Assembly (NCBI GenBank): GCA_026417655.1
Contig: JAOACS010000008.1
Span: forward strand, 1 to 64,000
Reading direction: 5' to 3'
Length of the DNA stretch: 64,000 nucleotides
Source: Syntrophobacterales bacterium
GTDB lineage: Bacteria > Desulfobacterota > Syntrophobacteria > Syntrophobacterales > Thermodesulforhabdaceae
The notes under the pieces: generated by a model
The model's input: the letters and a program-made list of their open reading frames with translations, nothing else
Database searches by the model: none
What the model was told of the DNA's origin: nothing
In this document: one piece after another, positions 7,455 through 16,734 of the stretch
Layout: each line of letters begins with the position of its first letter
How positions within the stretch are numbered: the stretch's first letter is position 1
Position numbers and translations under genes: made by a program

Positions 7455-7823
7455 CTATTTCGTCTGGGATGTTGGAGAATTCTGCTTCTCCTGGCCTTTA
7501 CCTTCTTGAGCTTCATTAGGTTGCACAGGTTTAGCTTCTGGAAGAACTGTCATAGGAGCGCTCTGTTGGGGTTTATCCATTATCGATTTTACATGGGGTC
7601 TTTCCGAATATCGAGTCAACACAATACTTGTTAGCATAAATAGGATGGCTACAGCGGCGGTGATTTTCCCCATAACGGTTGGAGCACCGGAAGCGCCGAA
7701 TAAAGTTCTAGATGCTCCGCCAAAGGCTGCTCCTATTTCGGCTCCTCGACTTGTTTGAAGAAGCACTACAGCTATTAGAAATATACATAACAACACATGA
7801 AAAATAATAAGTATCGTTTCCAT
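7455..7823 (-). CDS. secG: Preprotein translocase subunit SecG
   Basis: 122 residues with the two hydrophobic helices of SecG (about 3-21 and 50-72). The conserved linker VVLLQTSRGAEIGAAFGG and the FG-rich turn that follows are family hallmarks. The C-terminal tail is polar and rich in Gln, Pro, Lys and Glu. SecG sits in the inner membrane with SecYE and helps SecA-driven protein export. It is 26 bp downstream of tpiA, the usual deltaproteobacterial position. Confidence 0.95.
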   Translation of the reverse strand: METILIIFHVLLCIFLIAVVLLQTSRGAEIGAAFGGASRTLFGASGAPTVMGKITAAVAILFMLTSIVLTRYSERPHVKSIMDKPQQSAPMTVLPEAKPVQPNEAQEGKGQEKQNSPTSQTK

Positions 7824-7849
7824 CCTTAAAGTGCCACTCCTTTCTCCCG

Positions 7850-8611
7850 TTAAACTCTGTAGGAGACGATCCTACAAAAGGAATCGACCTCCAAACTTGC
7901 ACCTCCCACAAGAAGTCCATCAATATCGGGCTCTGCCATAAGTTCGTCCACATTATCAGGTTTAACCGATCCTCCATACAACACTTGCACGGAACTTGCA
8001 AGTCCATTGTCATAGAGCTCTGATAGCATACCTCTAATGAAGGCGTGAACTTCTTGGGCCTGATAGGGCTTAGCCGTTCGGCCCGTTCCAATAGCCCAAA
8101 CTGGCTCATAAGCAATGACTACTCTATCGGCCTCTTTCCGCCCAACACCCTTTAGTCCCTCCTTCAGTTGACGGCTTACCACATTGAAGGTTTCTCCCAC
8201 TTCCCGCTCCTCGAGTTTTTCTCCCACACATAGAATAGGTCTTAGCCCCTTTCCTAAAACAGCTTTAACCTTCCTATTTACCATCTCATCGGTTTCCCCA
8301 AATATATGCCTCCGTTCTGAATGGCCTATTATGGCGAACTGACACCCCACATCGTAGAGCATAAGAGGGGAGACTTCACCAGTAAAGGGCCCTTTGTCTT
8401 CCCAATGGCAGTTCTGGGCTCCAAGCCATATATCGTTCCTCCTTATTGCTGAACGGACAGCGATAAGTGCTGTAAAGGGAGGGGCTATCATCACGTTCCG
8501 ATCTTCTCGAAAAGGAAGCCTTTCCTGGAGATCCTTTACAAAAGTTACAGCCTCTTCCACCGTTTTGTGCATCTTCCAGTTTGCAGCGATAAGAGTTTTT
8601 CTCGCTTTCAT
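7850..8611 (-). CDS. tpiA: Triosephosphate isomerase
   Basis: 253 residues from the second of two adjacent ATGs. GGGAG lies 7 bases before it and only 4 before the ATG at 8614. It interconverts dihydroxyacetone phosphate and glyceraldehyde 3-phosphate. Visible motifs are AANWKMH (catalytic Lys), IGHSERR (catalytic His), AYEPVWAIGTG (catalytic Glu and the phosphate loop) and LYGGSVKP. Length is normal. Encoded between pgk and secG in one leftward operon. Confidence 0.97.
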   Translation of the reverse strand: MKARKTLIAANWKMHKTVEEAVTFVKDLQERLPFREDRNVMIAPPFTALIAVRSAIRRNDIWLGAQNCHWEDKGPFTGEVSPLMLYDVGCQFAIIGHSERRHIFGETDEMVNRKVKAVLGKGLRPILCVGEKLEEREVGETFNVVSRQLKEGLKGVGRKEADRVVIAYEPVWAIGTGRTAKPYQAQEVHAFIRGMLSELYDNGLASSVQVLYGGSVKPDNVDELMAEPDIDGLLVGGASLEVDSFCRIVSYRV

Positions 8612-8622
8612 CATAAAACTCC

Positions 8623-9825
8623 CTATTGACTAAAGCCCTTACCACAGTCCTTCAAAGCGGCTACTCCGGGAAGCTCTCTTCCTTCTAGCATCTCCAAAAA
8701 GGCTCCACCTCCGGTAGAGACGTAACTCATCTTATCGTAAGTCCCTGCTTGATGAAGAGCTGAAACCGTATCACCCCCTCCTGCCACCGTAAGAGTTTTA
8801 AGACTTGAAATAAATCTGGCAAGGTCCATAGTGCCCTTGGAAAATTGAGGTTTTTCAAACATTCCGACAGGACCATTCCAAACAATGGTTTTACATCTAG
8901 AAAGGGCTTCGCGCCACTTAGCTATAGTTGCCTCTCCTACATCGAATATCATTACATCATTTGGGACATTATCGACCGCTACCTTACGACACGCCTCTGG
9001 TTCCGCTTCTTCTGATGGAGCAACAACAACGTCTTCAGGAAGAAGTATCTCCACACCTCTTGCCTTTGCCTTTTCAAGAAAACTCTTGGCCGTATCAATA
9101 TACTCTTCCTCTATCATTGATCTCCCAACAGGTTTTCCAAGTGCCTTCAGGAAGGTATTTGCCATCGCTCCTCCAATGATCATAAGATCGCATCTTGGAA
9201 GAAGATTTTCCAAAACCCCAATCTTGGTGGAAACCTTAGCCCCTCCTATTACGAAGCCCATGGGACGTTGAGGATCTTCCATGGTTCTGTGGTAGTAATC
9301 GAGTTCTTGCTGAAGTTGATACCCTGCAACGCACACCGGCACAAACCTCACAATAGCATGAACCGATGCATGAGCTCGATGGGATACGGCAAAGGCATCA
9401 TTTACATAGATATCTATACCCCTTGCTAGAGCCTTAGCAAAACTAGGGTCGTTTTTCTCCTCCTCTGGATGAAATCTAAGGTTTTCCAGCATAAGTAGTT
9501 CACCTTCTTTCAAAGCTTCTACCATCCCATAGGTCTCGTCTCCGATACAGTCAGGAGCCAAAGGCACAGCTCTTGAAAGTAGATTCGATAGGGCCTTCGC
9601 CACAGGAAGGAGAGAAAATTCAGGACTGGCTTTACCCTTAGGACGACCTAGATGGGATGCTACTACTAGGCATCCGCCATCTTTTAAAATCTTTTGGATC
9701 GTAGGTAGGGTAGCCCTTATTCTCGTATCGTCAGTAACGTTACCCTCTTTGTCTATTGGAACGTTAAAATCTGCCCTGAGAAAGACCTTTTTGCCGGAAA
9801 AATTTACTTCCTCAAGTCTTTTCAT
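8623..9825 (-). CDS. pgk: Phosphoglycerate kinase
   Basis: 400-residue cytoplasmic phosphoglycerate kinase, transferring phosphate between 1,3-bisphosphoglycerate and ADP. Motifs: LRADFNVP near the N-terminus, ASHLGRPKG, ENLRFHPEE, a central VIGGAKVSTKI and the nucleotide-binding GGGDTVSA near the C-terminus. The length equals the bacterial norm and all landmarks look intact. ATG follows GGGGAAGAA. Spacing to tpiA is 11 bp, and gap lies 66 bp upstream, so co-transcription is likely. Confidence 0.97.
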   Translation of the reverse strand: MKRLEEVNFSGKKVFLRADFNVPIDKEGNVTDDTRIRATLPTIQKILKDGGCLVVASHLGRPKGKASPEFSLLPVAKALSNLLSRAVPLAPDCIGDETYGMVEALKEGELLMLENLRFHPEEEKNDPSFAKALARGIDIYVNDAFAVSHRAHASVHAIVRFVPVCVAGYQLQQELDYYHRTMEDPQRPMGFVIGGAKVSTKIGVLENLLPRCDLMIIGGAMANTFLKALGKPVGRSMIEEEYIDTAKSFLEKAKARGVEILLPEDVVVAPSEEAEPEACRKVAVDNVPNDVMIFDVGEATIAKWREALSRCKTIVWNGPVGMFEKPQFSKGTMDLARFISSLKTLTVAGGGDTVSALHQAGTYDKMSYVSTGGGAFLEMLEGRELPGVAALKDCGKGFSQ

Positions 9826-9891
9826 TTCTTCCCCCCTGTTCGTTGTAAGGGGAAGGTAATCTTTACCTTCCCAAGGTCTCCTTTTAATCTT

Positions 9892-10899
9892 CTAGAGTCT
9901 TTCTCCCATGTAAATTGCAAGATCTATCATGCGATTTGAATAACCAAACTCGTTATCATACCAGCTCATGACCTTAACAAGCTGTCCGTCAATGACTCTG
10001 GTGAGTTGGGCATCAACTATAGAAGAGTAGGTTGAATGGTTAAAGTCGCAGGAGACCAATTCTTCCTTCTCTACCAATAAAATTCCCTTGAGATAATCGG
10101 AAGCGGCTTCCTCCAGAGCGGAGTTGACATCCTCTACCAACACGTTTTTTGAAACTCGACATACGAAATCCACAATAGATACATTAGGTGTGGGAACACG
10201 TATGGCGAGTCCGTCGAGTTTACCCTTAAGTTCTGGAATGACCTCACTTACAGCAACGGCTGCTCCTGTAGTGGTGGGGACCATGGAAAGGGCTGCTGCC
10301 CTAGCTCTTCGCTTGTCCTTATGGATCGCATCGAGAAGTCTTTGATCCATCGTGTATGAATGAACTGTGGTCATAAGACCATGTTCTATAAGGAATCGAT
10401 CGTGGAGAACCTTAACTATAGGAGCAAGACAGTTAGTTGTGCATGATGCGTTTGAGACTACATGATGGTTTCTTGGATCATATTGCTCATGGTTTACACC
10501 AAATACGAAGGTGGCATCCGCCTTCTTTGCTGGGGCTCCGATTATGACCTTTTTGGCTCCTGCTTCAATATGTTTTTGGGCCTGACTTCTTTCTGTAAAA
10601 CGACCGCTTACCTCAAGAACTATGTCAACTTCCAATTCCCGCCATGGAGCTTCTGCAGGATCGGCCGTCTTGGAGCATCGGTATCTTTTACCATTAACTA
10701 TAATTGAATCTGGATCGAAGGAAACCTCTGCGTTAAAACGACCGTGGACGGAGTCATACTTCAAAAGATAGGCCAAATCAGCGGAACTTCCAATATCGTT
10801 TATTGCAACGATTTCAATGGGCTCTCCCCGGTCAATATTTGCTCGAAATATCATTCGACCAATTCTTCCAAAGCCGTTAATGGCTACTTTAATGCTCAT
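9892..10899 (-). CDS. gap: Glyceraldehyde-3-phosphate dehydrogenase, classical type
   Basis: 335 residues, phosphorylating NAD(P)-dependent GAPDH. The Rossmann motif INGFGRIGR is at the N-terminus, the catalytic Cys is in SNASCTTNCLAP, the catalytic His in TTVHSYTMDQ, and the C-terminal signature is SWYDNEFGYSNR. An AAGGAGGT ribosome-binding site precedes the ATG. It is the ordinary glycolytic/gluconeogenic enzyme of this operon and is followed by pgk. A second, divergent GAPDH is encoded immediately upstream. Confidence 0.97.
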   Translation of the reverse strand: MSIKVAINGFGRIGRMIFRANIDRGEPIEIVAINDIGSSADLAYLLKYDSVHGRFNAEVSFDPDSIIVNGKRYRCSKTADPAEAPWRELEVDIVLEVSGRFTERSQAQKHIEAGAKKVIIGAPAKKADATFVFGVNHEQYDPRNHHVVSNASCTTNCLAPIVKVLHDRFLIEHGLMTTVHSYTMDQRLLDAIHKDKRRARAAALSMVPTTTGAAVAVSEVIPELKGKLDGLAIRVPTPNVSIVDFVCRVSKNVLVEDVNSALEEAASDYLKGILLVEKEELVSCDFNHSTYSSIVDAQLTRVIDGQLVKVMSWYDNEFGYSNRMIDLAIYMGERL

Positions 10900-10917
10900 G
10901 GCTACCTCCTTCTTTGG

Positions 10918-12240
10918 TTATTGTCTCATTCTGCGAGCGATCATAACTGTAAGGTCTCCCAACATATTAGTATAGCTACCAAGCTCGTTATCGTACCATC
11001 CGTAGATAACAGCCTGAGTTACAGGAATTTGAAGAACCCTCTTGCCTTTGTCCACAATAATTGAGGCGGAAAGAGATTGAGTCTCTTCCTCCGACTGGGG
11101 GGGTATCTCAAGGCCTAGAGTGGTGGAATCGGTCCTCAGGATACCGTCTAATTCGAATCTTACGGCGGCTGTTCTTGTGTGGGTTTCGGTTCCCTCGATG
11201 ATGGCTGCTGCTCGTGGAGTGCCTATAATGTCGGAAGAGACGTTTTGTTCTTCCGAATAGATTAGATAACCTTCAGGATAGCGTTTTTCCGCCTCCTTAT
11301 AGATGTTGTTTATAACTTCGCGATTTACCGGATTAGCAAAACTCTCATCCTGAATAAGAACTACAAGGATAATTAAAGATCCGGTCGTTGTGGGGATGCG
11401 GACAGACTCCGCTATGAAACCGATATTTCTCATTTCGGGAATTACGAAGGCCAAGGCTTTAGCTGCTCCGGTTGTAGTTAGGATAATGTTGTTTGCAACG
11501 GATCGATTTTTTCTTAGATCGGTTGTTCCAGCTTTAGGAAGTTTGTCTAGCACAGGCTGGGAACTAGTTTGGGCATGAACAGTTGCCATAGAAGCTGCGA
11601 GAATGCGCTGAGCTCCAAAATAGTCTATAAGAGGTTTTACCATGTAGGCAAGACATGTAGTGGTGCAGGATGCTGCGGAGATTAGAGAATGCTTTTTGTG
11701 ATCGTAGGCATAGTCGTTGATACCCATGACGGTCGTTATTGTGTCTTCTGGAAAGGATTTACTTTTATCCTTTATTTTAAAGGGAGCCGATAGAATGACC
11801 TTTTTAGCTCCTGAGGCAAGGTGTCCCCTTAGCGATCCCTTTGAATCTTCCGATGGGATAGTTGGATCTAGAAAGGCACCCGTTGCATCAACAACAAGTT
11901 CAACATTATGGTCCCGCCATCCAATGTCCGCAGGGTTTCTATGTTTTCGAAGTATTTTGACCCTTACACCGTTTATTCTCATTGTGCCTTCTCGATCGTT
12001 TATTTCCTCAATTACCCTTTTTGCACGACATCCGTAGAGGAAGGTATGAAGATAGCCATAGGTTGAGTCCTTCTCGAGGTATTGAGCGATATCTTCTAGA
12101 CTAGTCCCCACCTCCCGTCCTACGTTTACTACCAGTTCTGAAAAGTATTGTCTTTCTACATGATGCCATACCGATAGCTTTCCTATTCTACCTAAACCGT
12201 TTATTCCAAGACTCTGTGGGACAAATTTTTCATCGCTCAT
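10918..12240 (-). CDS. Second, divergent long-form glyceraldehyde-3-phosphate dehydrogenase
   Basis: 440 residues, about 100 more than classical GAPDH, with extra residues at the N-terminus and within the NAD domain. It has INGLGRIGK, the active-site stretch SAASCTTTCLAY (Thr where most enzymes have Asn before the second Cys), TVHAQTSSQ with the catalytic His, and WYDNELGSYTN. I chose the ATG at 12240 because AAAAGGAGGAAGGAG lies just upstream; the frame extends to 12297, overlapping the preceding gene. Similar long GapB-like paralogues occur in other proteobacteria. The two tandem GAPDHs may split glycolytic and gluconeogenic work, which is inference. Confidence 0.88.
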   Translation of the reverse strand: MSDEKFVPQSLGINGLGRIGKLSVWHHVERQYFSELVVNVGREVGTSLEDIAQYLEKDSTYGYLHTFLYGCRAKRVIEEINDREGTMRINGVRVKILRKHRNPADIGWRDHNVELVVDATGAFLDPTIPSEDSKGSLRGHLASGAKKVILSAPFKIKDKSKSFPEDTITTVMGINDYAYDHKKHSLISAASCTTTCLAYMVKPLIDYFGAQRILAASMATVHAQTSSQPVLDKLPKAGTTDLRKNRSVANNIILTTTGAAKALAFVIPEMRNIGFIAESVRIPTTTGSLIILVVLIQDESFANPVNREVINNIYKEAEKRYPEGYLIYSEEQNVSSDIIGTPRAAAIIEGTETHTRTAAVRFELDGILRTDSTTLGLEIPPQSEEETQSLSASIIVDKGKRVLQIPVTQAVIYGWYDNELGSYTNMLGDLTVMIARRMRQ

Positions 12241-12269
12241 AACTCCTTCCTCCTTTTCCCCAGGTATTA

Positions 12270-15200
12270 TCACCCTGCAATGATCTCGTCTTCCCATTTG
12301 GTTTCGTGGAATCCTTCGTAGATAGCTCCGCTTCTACCATCAAGGCTTATTATGTCGCCAGTTCTGAACACACGACCGTTGATAGAACAAAAATGCTCCT
12401 GTTCCCATACCGTCATCTTACTACAGCCAACAACGCAGGTTTTACCTAAACGATGGGCAACTATGGCGGCGTGAGATGTTGCTCCACCCTTCCCTGTTAA
12501 AATACCATCGGCCGATGAGATCTCCTTAATATCGTCCGGAACCGTGTCCGGTCTAATAAATATAATTGGATCGCCGGGGAATTCCTTCCGAAGGTGGTCT
12601 ATGGAGTCAAGATCGAAGGCGATCCTTCCTGAAAGGGCTTCACCACTTACCCCAATTCCGCTTGCAAGATAGCTTTCTACTAACTTAGGGGTCGGAACAA
12701 ATACACGATAGCGACGAGTTATTCTCGGTGTCATGTTTCTGCTTTGGAGAATGTAAAGATTTTCCCCACTGCTACCTTGGAAAGTGAACTCAATCTCTTG
12801 AGGTCCCCAGTGCTGTCTATAGACGAGTTCTTCAGCTATCTCTACTAGTTTTTTGTAAACATCGGGGAAGAGCTTCTCTAAAGAGGTCTCCCTAGGTTCT
12901 GCTTCTCTTAGTCGCTGTTTTTCCGATATGGGGAGGGTCTTTACCAATCCACCAACTACATCCTCTCCCTGATTTCCAAGGGTAAAGTCTCCATTAGGAT
13001 CGATATCTTCTTCAGCAGCCCAGGTGTTATGGGTAAACATGACACCAGCTCCAGAGTTTTGGTCCAAATTTCCAAAAACCATTGCCTGAACCGTTACAGC
13101 GGTTCCCCAATTGTCGGAGATGCCCATAATTTCTCGATAGGTTTTAGCCTTAGGAGCATTCCAGGACTCAATAACTTGGTTAATAGATATCAGAAGCTGT
13201 TCCCACGGGTCGTCAGATATCATCACCCCAAATCGTTCAAGTGCACGGCGGTAATCTCTTGCCACTTCTCGCATTTCTTCAGGTGTAAACTCACGCTTAA
13301 ATTTTCTTCCACGTCTTTCTTTATGGGTTTTCATTATGATATCGAATTCATTTCTAGGGATTCCAAAAGACATACCCCAAGATTGAAGGAATCGACGGTA
13401 ATTATCCCAAGCGAACCAGGCCTCTCCTGTCTGTTTGATAAGACCTTCCACTATTTCTTCGTTGATGCCCACATTTAAAAAGGTGGTCATCATACCGGGC
13501 ATAGACATGGTCGCTCCACTTCTTACGGAAAGAAGAAGTGTATTTGTAGGACACCCAAAGCATCGATCTGTTTCCGCCTCAAGTTTAGAAAGAAACCTCC
13601 TTAACTTAGTATGAAAATCCCTTTTGGCCTCCGAAAAGTGGTCAATTACTTTCCTACAGCGAAAATATTCTGTGGTGATAATGAAGCCTGGGGGAACGTT
13701 TATTCCCAGTTCATGAAGGGTTACTAGGTTATAACCCTTGTTACCTAAATGGATAGCGTCATAGAGGGAGGGAGGGGGATGGTAGATAGGGGTTATGGTC
13801 TTCTGAGGTTCATAACTTAGGAGAAGATCCAGAGATTGGGGGCTGAATAGGGATTTTTGGTGGGATAGGGTGTTAAGAATACGAGTGACAAAGTTATCAA
13901 AATACTGAAGTCCAAAGGTTCTTGCGACAAAGTCCCTTAGAACTGTTTCCGAGAGTTTCTGAAGCCTTTCGCCCCCAGTTATACCAGAGGTGCTTCTATA
14001 TTTGGGAAGGAGCTCATAGTCCTTTAATCTTGGAATTATCCGGTTTAGGTTGTGTTCATGAACAATATGGTAGTATAGGGTTATGATTTGCCTTGTAGCC
14101 TCTGAGAAACCACGAAAGATGTCCATGTATTGAGAATGGGAGAACCTCCTGACCTCAAGAGCCTTCTCGAATAATTCATAGTAGCGTTCTAATTGGGTGG
14201 ATCTTATGCCCTCTATCTCAAGAGCTCTTATAAAGAGGGGAAACACTTTAAGGATCTCAGAGAAGGTTGCCCTGGTTATAAAGCTTAGATCAAAGGACTG
14301 GAGTAGTTCTTCAAAGAGGACATTAGCCAAATTCTCGAGCCTGAAGGTTAAGCCAAGGGCATCGAATTTCTTTTCGTTATAAGATCCATACATGGAGGGA
14401 ATATCAACGGCGATATGACGTTTGATGTAGATGTTTTCCTGAGCTTTCATTTCCGATGGTTCTATTATAAGATTTTTAAGCTTTGAAAGATAGTCTAGAA
14501 TATTTTCAAGCTTTACTATTATATTACTCTCATCTTGCAGGGACTTAATCAGATTAGATGGGTTAGGAAGTCCAAGTTGAGCACCCCTTTGGAGGTGTTC
14601 AACAATCTCCTTCGGATCTAAATTATATTTTTCGTAAAGAAGCTGATAGAACTTAACCATCAAGGCAACTCTTTGCTTTTCTCTATAGGGTACCTCCTTT
14701 ATGCGATCGAAAACCGTCTTAAGGGTCTCCTCGTTTATATCAAGAAGATCCTCAATCCTGTTGACGATGGTTTCGTCGAATAGGGCTTTGATAAGTCTGT
14801 GGGGATACATCACAAAGGGGCTAGAGATATCGATGGTGCTATAAATTTCGTTGGGAAGAAATGGCTTAATATGGGAAGGGTCAAGAGAATACCAGAACTT
14901 AAAAATAGCTTCTATGAATGGCACCGTAAGGTTATTACTTTCTACGTGGCTCTGTTTTCTTAGAAAATGAACCAGCGGATCACCTCGGCCGTGAATCTCA
15001 TCCACCTCTGTGGAAACACTCCTCAGGAGACCTTCTGCACCTATCTCGTTGAAATACACTGGGAAGAGTCTAGCTAGCTGCTTTACTAAATTATATACTG
15101 GCCCTATAGGAGCGTGCAGCAAGGCACTTACATCTCGTTGGAAGAGATCTGTATCCCGGATGCATGTTCCTGTAAGTGAAATATACACGATAAGTGCAGA

Positions 15201-16538
15201 AAGAAGAGGCTTTGTAAGTTGGGGGTTACATTTTATGATGTCCAGCCATACACGCACATTTAATATATGGGCATTGTTTACCTGCACCTGCCAGTAGGTG
15301 TTCACGCCCTTTACTTGAGCTGTCTGAAAACCTAAAGAGATTATTCTATCCATAAAGAGGTCGATTAGTTTCTTGTTGCCTCCCGATACGATTTCAATTC
15401 CGAAGGTTCTAACGCAACGTAGCACCGGTTCTGGATAGGAGGTTATGCTGGTTTTTAGAATTTCCATTACGGTGTCTATAGTTTCAGCAAGAGTTTCCTC
15501 GGTTTGATTTTTTAGCCAGAGTGAGAGCTCCCGATTTACTCGATTTAACATTTCTTCTTGAATGATCTCTAGCCCCTTAGTTTGAGAAATCTTCAAACGA
15601 ACAATCATTCTGACTCTAGAAGTATCTCGAATTGGATAGAGATGGAGTTCTTCAGGAAACTTTTCGTAGGCTCTTACGATATCTCTATAATCAGGAAGTT
15701 CTATAAGAATGCTCAGAGCCTTTAGATGATCTTCAATCCCTCGAGTCTCCAGGAGTTGCTTTTCGTAGGATGCCATCTTCGAAGCCCCTATGGGAAGAGA
15801 GTCTTTGAGGGCTTCTATCTCTTTTTCTGATTCTAGGTATGGTCTCAACCAGTCGAAGGGATCTTCTTGGCTAAGCCAGTAGTTATAAGTTGTCTTGAGT
15901 ATCCGGTAGAGAAGCTCTCTAAGTAGTTTCAAAAATTCCTCGTTATGGGACCAGAGTATAGAGAGCTTCCTGATAAGAGGTTTAAGGGAATAGAAGCTAT
16001 TTAGCAGTATGAAGAAATGCTCTTCCTCTAGAGATAAGAGTTTATTAAGAAAGAATCCGATAATGTTTCCTTGTAACTCGTCAACCATAAGGGCGTCTTC
16101 AATCTCAAGGTTCCTATTTGGAATTTCCGAAATGAGAGGAACAAGGGTTTTGGAATCAACAATCCTATTCAAAAACACAATAAACTCATCGATTGCTACT
16201 GATTTTACTTGAGGTTGGGTGGTTTGAAGAAAGGCGTCTAGAATGATTTTACCTAGCAAAAAGATTATCCTACCCCTTAAGGGATGTTTTTCCCAGAAAC
16301 GCTGATTTGAAATAACATATCTTTTAGTCTCGTCTAGAACAACCTGCCAGTTTTTATAACGATGGTGGTATTCTTTAAGCAGGGTCTCAGCTTGTTGCTC
16401 CAAGCCTCGAGCTCCATTCACGACTTCCTTTAGTAACATGAAGAGGGGATCAATTTCTATGGGAGCCTTTCTCGTAAGCTGCATGTGAATTTCTAAGGCA
16501 TCGGAATATAGTTTTACATCTGAAAGGCTACGGTTCAT
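12270..16538 (-). CDS. PPDK-like protein: large helical N-terminus, ATP-grasp and phospho-His domains, no TIM barrel
   Basis: 1422 residues. Residues 1 to about 910 are mostly helical with no family I recognise. About 920-1290 is a pyruvate,phosphate-dikinase-type ATP-grasp domain (LGNKGYNL, VRSGATMSMPGMM, NWGTAVTVQAMVFGN, NQGEDVVGG). About 1300-1420 is the swivelling phosphohistidine domain with the PPDK motif GKGGATSHAAIVAHRLG (His1356, preceded by the Thr that PPDK regulatory proteins phosphorylate). The protein ends there: the PEP/pyruvate-binding TIM barrel that follows in real PPDK is missing. ATP could charge His1356, but the acceptor must differ or be bound by the N-terminal part. It is the first gene of the glycolytic operon, 29 bp from the long GAPDH start. 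Confidence 0.85.
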   Translation of the reverse strand: MNRSLSDVKLYSDALEIHMQLTRKAPIEIDPLFMLLKEVVNGARGLEQQAETLLKEYHHRYKNWQVVLDETKRYVISNQRFWEKHPLRGRIIFLLGKIILDAFLQTTQPQVKSVAIDEFIVFLNRIVDSKTLVPLISEIPNRNLEIEDALMVDELQGNIIGFFLNKLLSLEEEHFFILLNSFYSLKPLIRKLSILWSHNEEFLKLLRELLYRILKTTYNYWLSQEDPFDWLRPYLESEKEIEALKDSLPIGASKMASYEKQLLETRGIEDHLKALSILIELPDYRDIVRAYEKFPEELHLYPIRDTSRVRMIVRLKISQTKGLEIIQEEMLNRVNRELSLWLKNQTEETLAETIDTVMEILKTSITSYPEPVLRCVRTFGIEIVSGGNKKLIDLFMDRIISLGFQTAQVKGVNTYWQVQVNNAHILNVRVWLDIIKCNPQLTKPLLSALIVYISLTGTCIRDTDLFQRDVSALLHAPIGPVYNLVKQLARLFPVYFNEIGAEGLLRSVSTEVDEIHGRGDPLVHFLRKQSHVESNNLTVPFIEAIFKFWYSLDPSHIKPFLPNEIYSTIDISSPFVMYPHRLIKALFDETIVNRIEDLLDINEETLKTVFDRIKEVPYREKQRVALMVKFYQLLYEKYNLDPKEIVEHLQRGAQLGLPNPSNLIKSLQDESNIIVKLENILDYLSKLKNLIIEPSEMKAQENIYIKRHIAVDIPSMYGSYNEKKFDALGLTFRLENLANVLFEELLQSFDLSFITRATFSEILKVFPLFIRALEIEGIRSTQLERYYELFEKALEVRRFSHSQYMDIFRGFSEATRQIITLYYHIVHEHNLNRIIPRLKDYELLPKYRSTSGITGGERLQKLSETVLRDFVARTFGLQYFDNFVTRILNTLSHQKSLFSPQSLDLLLSYEPQKTITPIYHPPPSLYDAIHLGNKGYNLVTLHELGINVPPGFIITTEYFRCRKVIDHFSEAKRDFHTKLRRFLSKLEAETDRCFGCPTNTLLLSVRSGATMSMPGMMTTFLNVGINEEIVEGLIKQTGEAWFAWDNYRRFLQSWGMSFGIPRNEFDIIMKTHKERRGRKFKREFTPEEMREVARDYRRALERFGVMISDDPWEQLLISINQVIESWNAPKAKTYREIMGISDNWGTAVTVQAMVFGNLDQNSGAGVMFTHNTWAAEEDIDPNGDFTLGNQGEDVVGGLVKTLPISEKQRLREAEPRETSLEKLFPDVYKKLVEIAEELVYRQHWGPQEIEFTFQGSSGENLYILQSRNMTPRITRRYRVFVPTPKLVESYLASGIGVSGEALSGRIAFDLDSIDHLRKEFPGDPIIFIRPDTVPDDIKEISSADGILTGKGGATSHAAIVAHRLGKTCVVGCSKMTVWEQEHFCSINGRVFRTGDIISLDGRSGAIYEGFHETKWEDEIIAG

Positions 16539-16661
16539 AGCTACTCCTTCTGTTTCTCGTAAGGTCTTCTGATTGTGCCTTTAGTAGACTTTTTATTTTA
16601 ACTTCGAAAACCCTTTGAGCAAAGAGATATAAGATATAACAGGCGAAATAACACAAAAGGT

Positions 16662-16689
16662 TTGCAAAACTTCGAATTTTTACTATAAA
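16662..16689 (+). promoter_or_regulatory. Probable sigma-70 promoter for hisC-cmk
   Basis: TTGCAA (16662-16667) and TATAAA (16684-16689) are 16 bases apart, 45 bases before the hisC start, in the 196-bp divergent gap between the PPDK-like gene and hisC. I could not find an equally good promoter on the opposite strand. Confidence 0.5.
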
Positions 16690-16734
16690 ACCGGTTTCGA
16701 AAAATCTTCTTGGAGAAAGGGGCTTACATTTAAG

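Noticed and set aside
13029-13478. 149-codon plus-strand ORF inside the PPDK-like gene
   Set aside because: It lies opposite conserved PPDK motifs and has no recognisable content; it is a shadow of the real gene. The same applies to the other long opposite-strand ORFs over rpsA, korA, hslV, argG and dapB.
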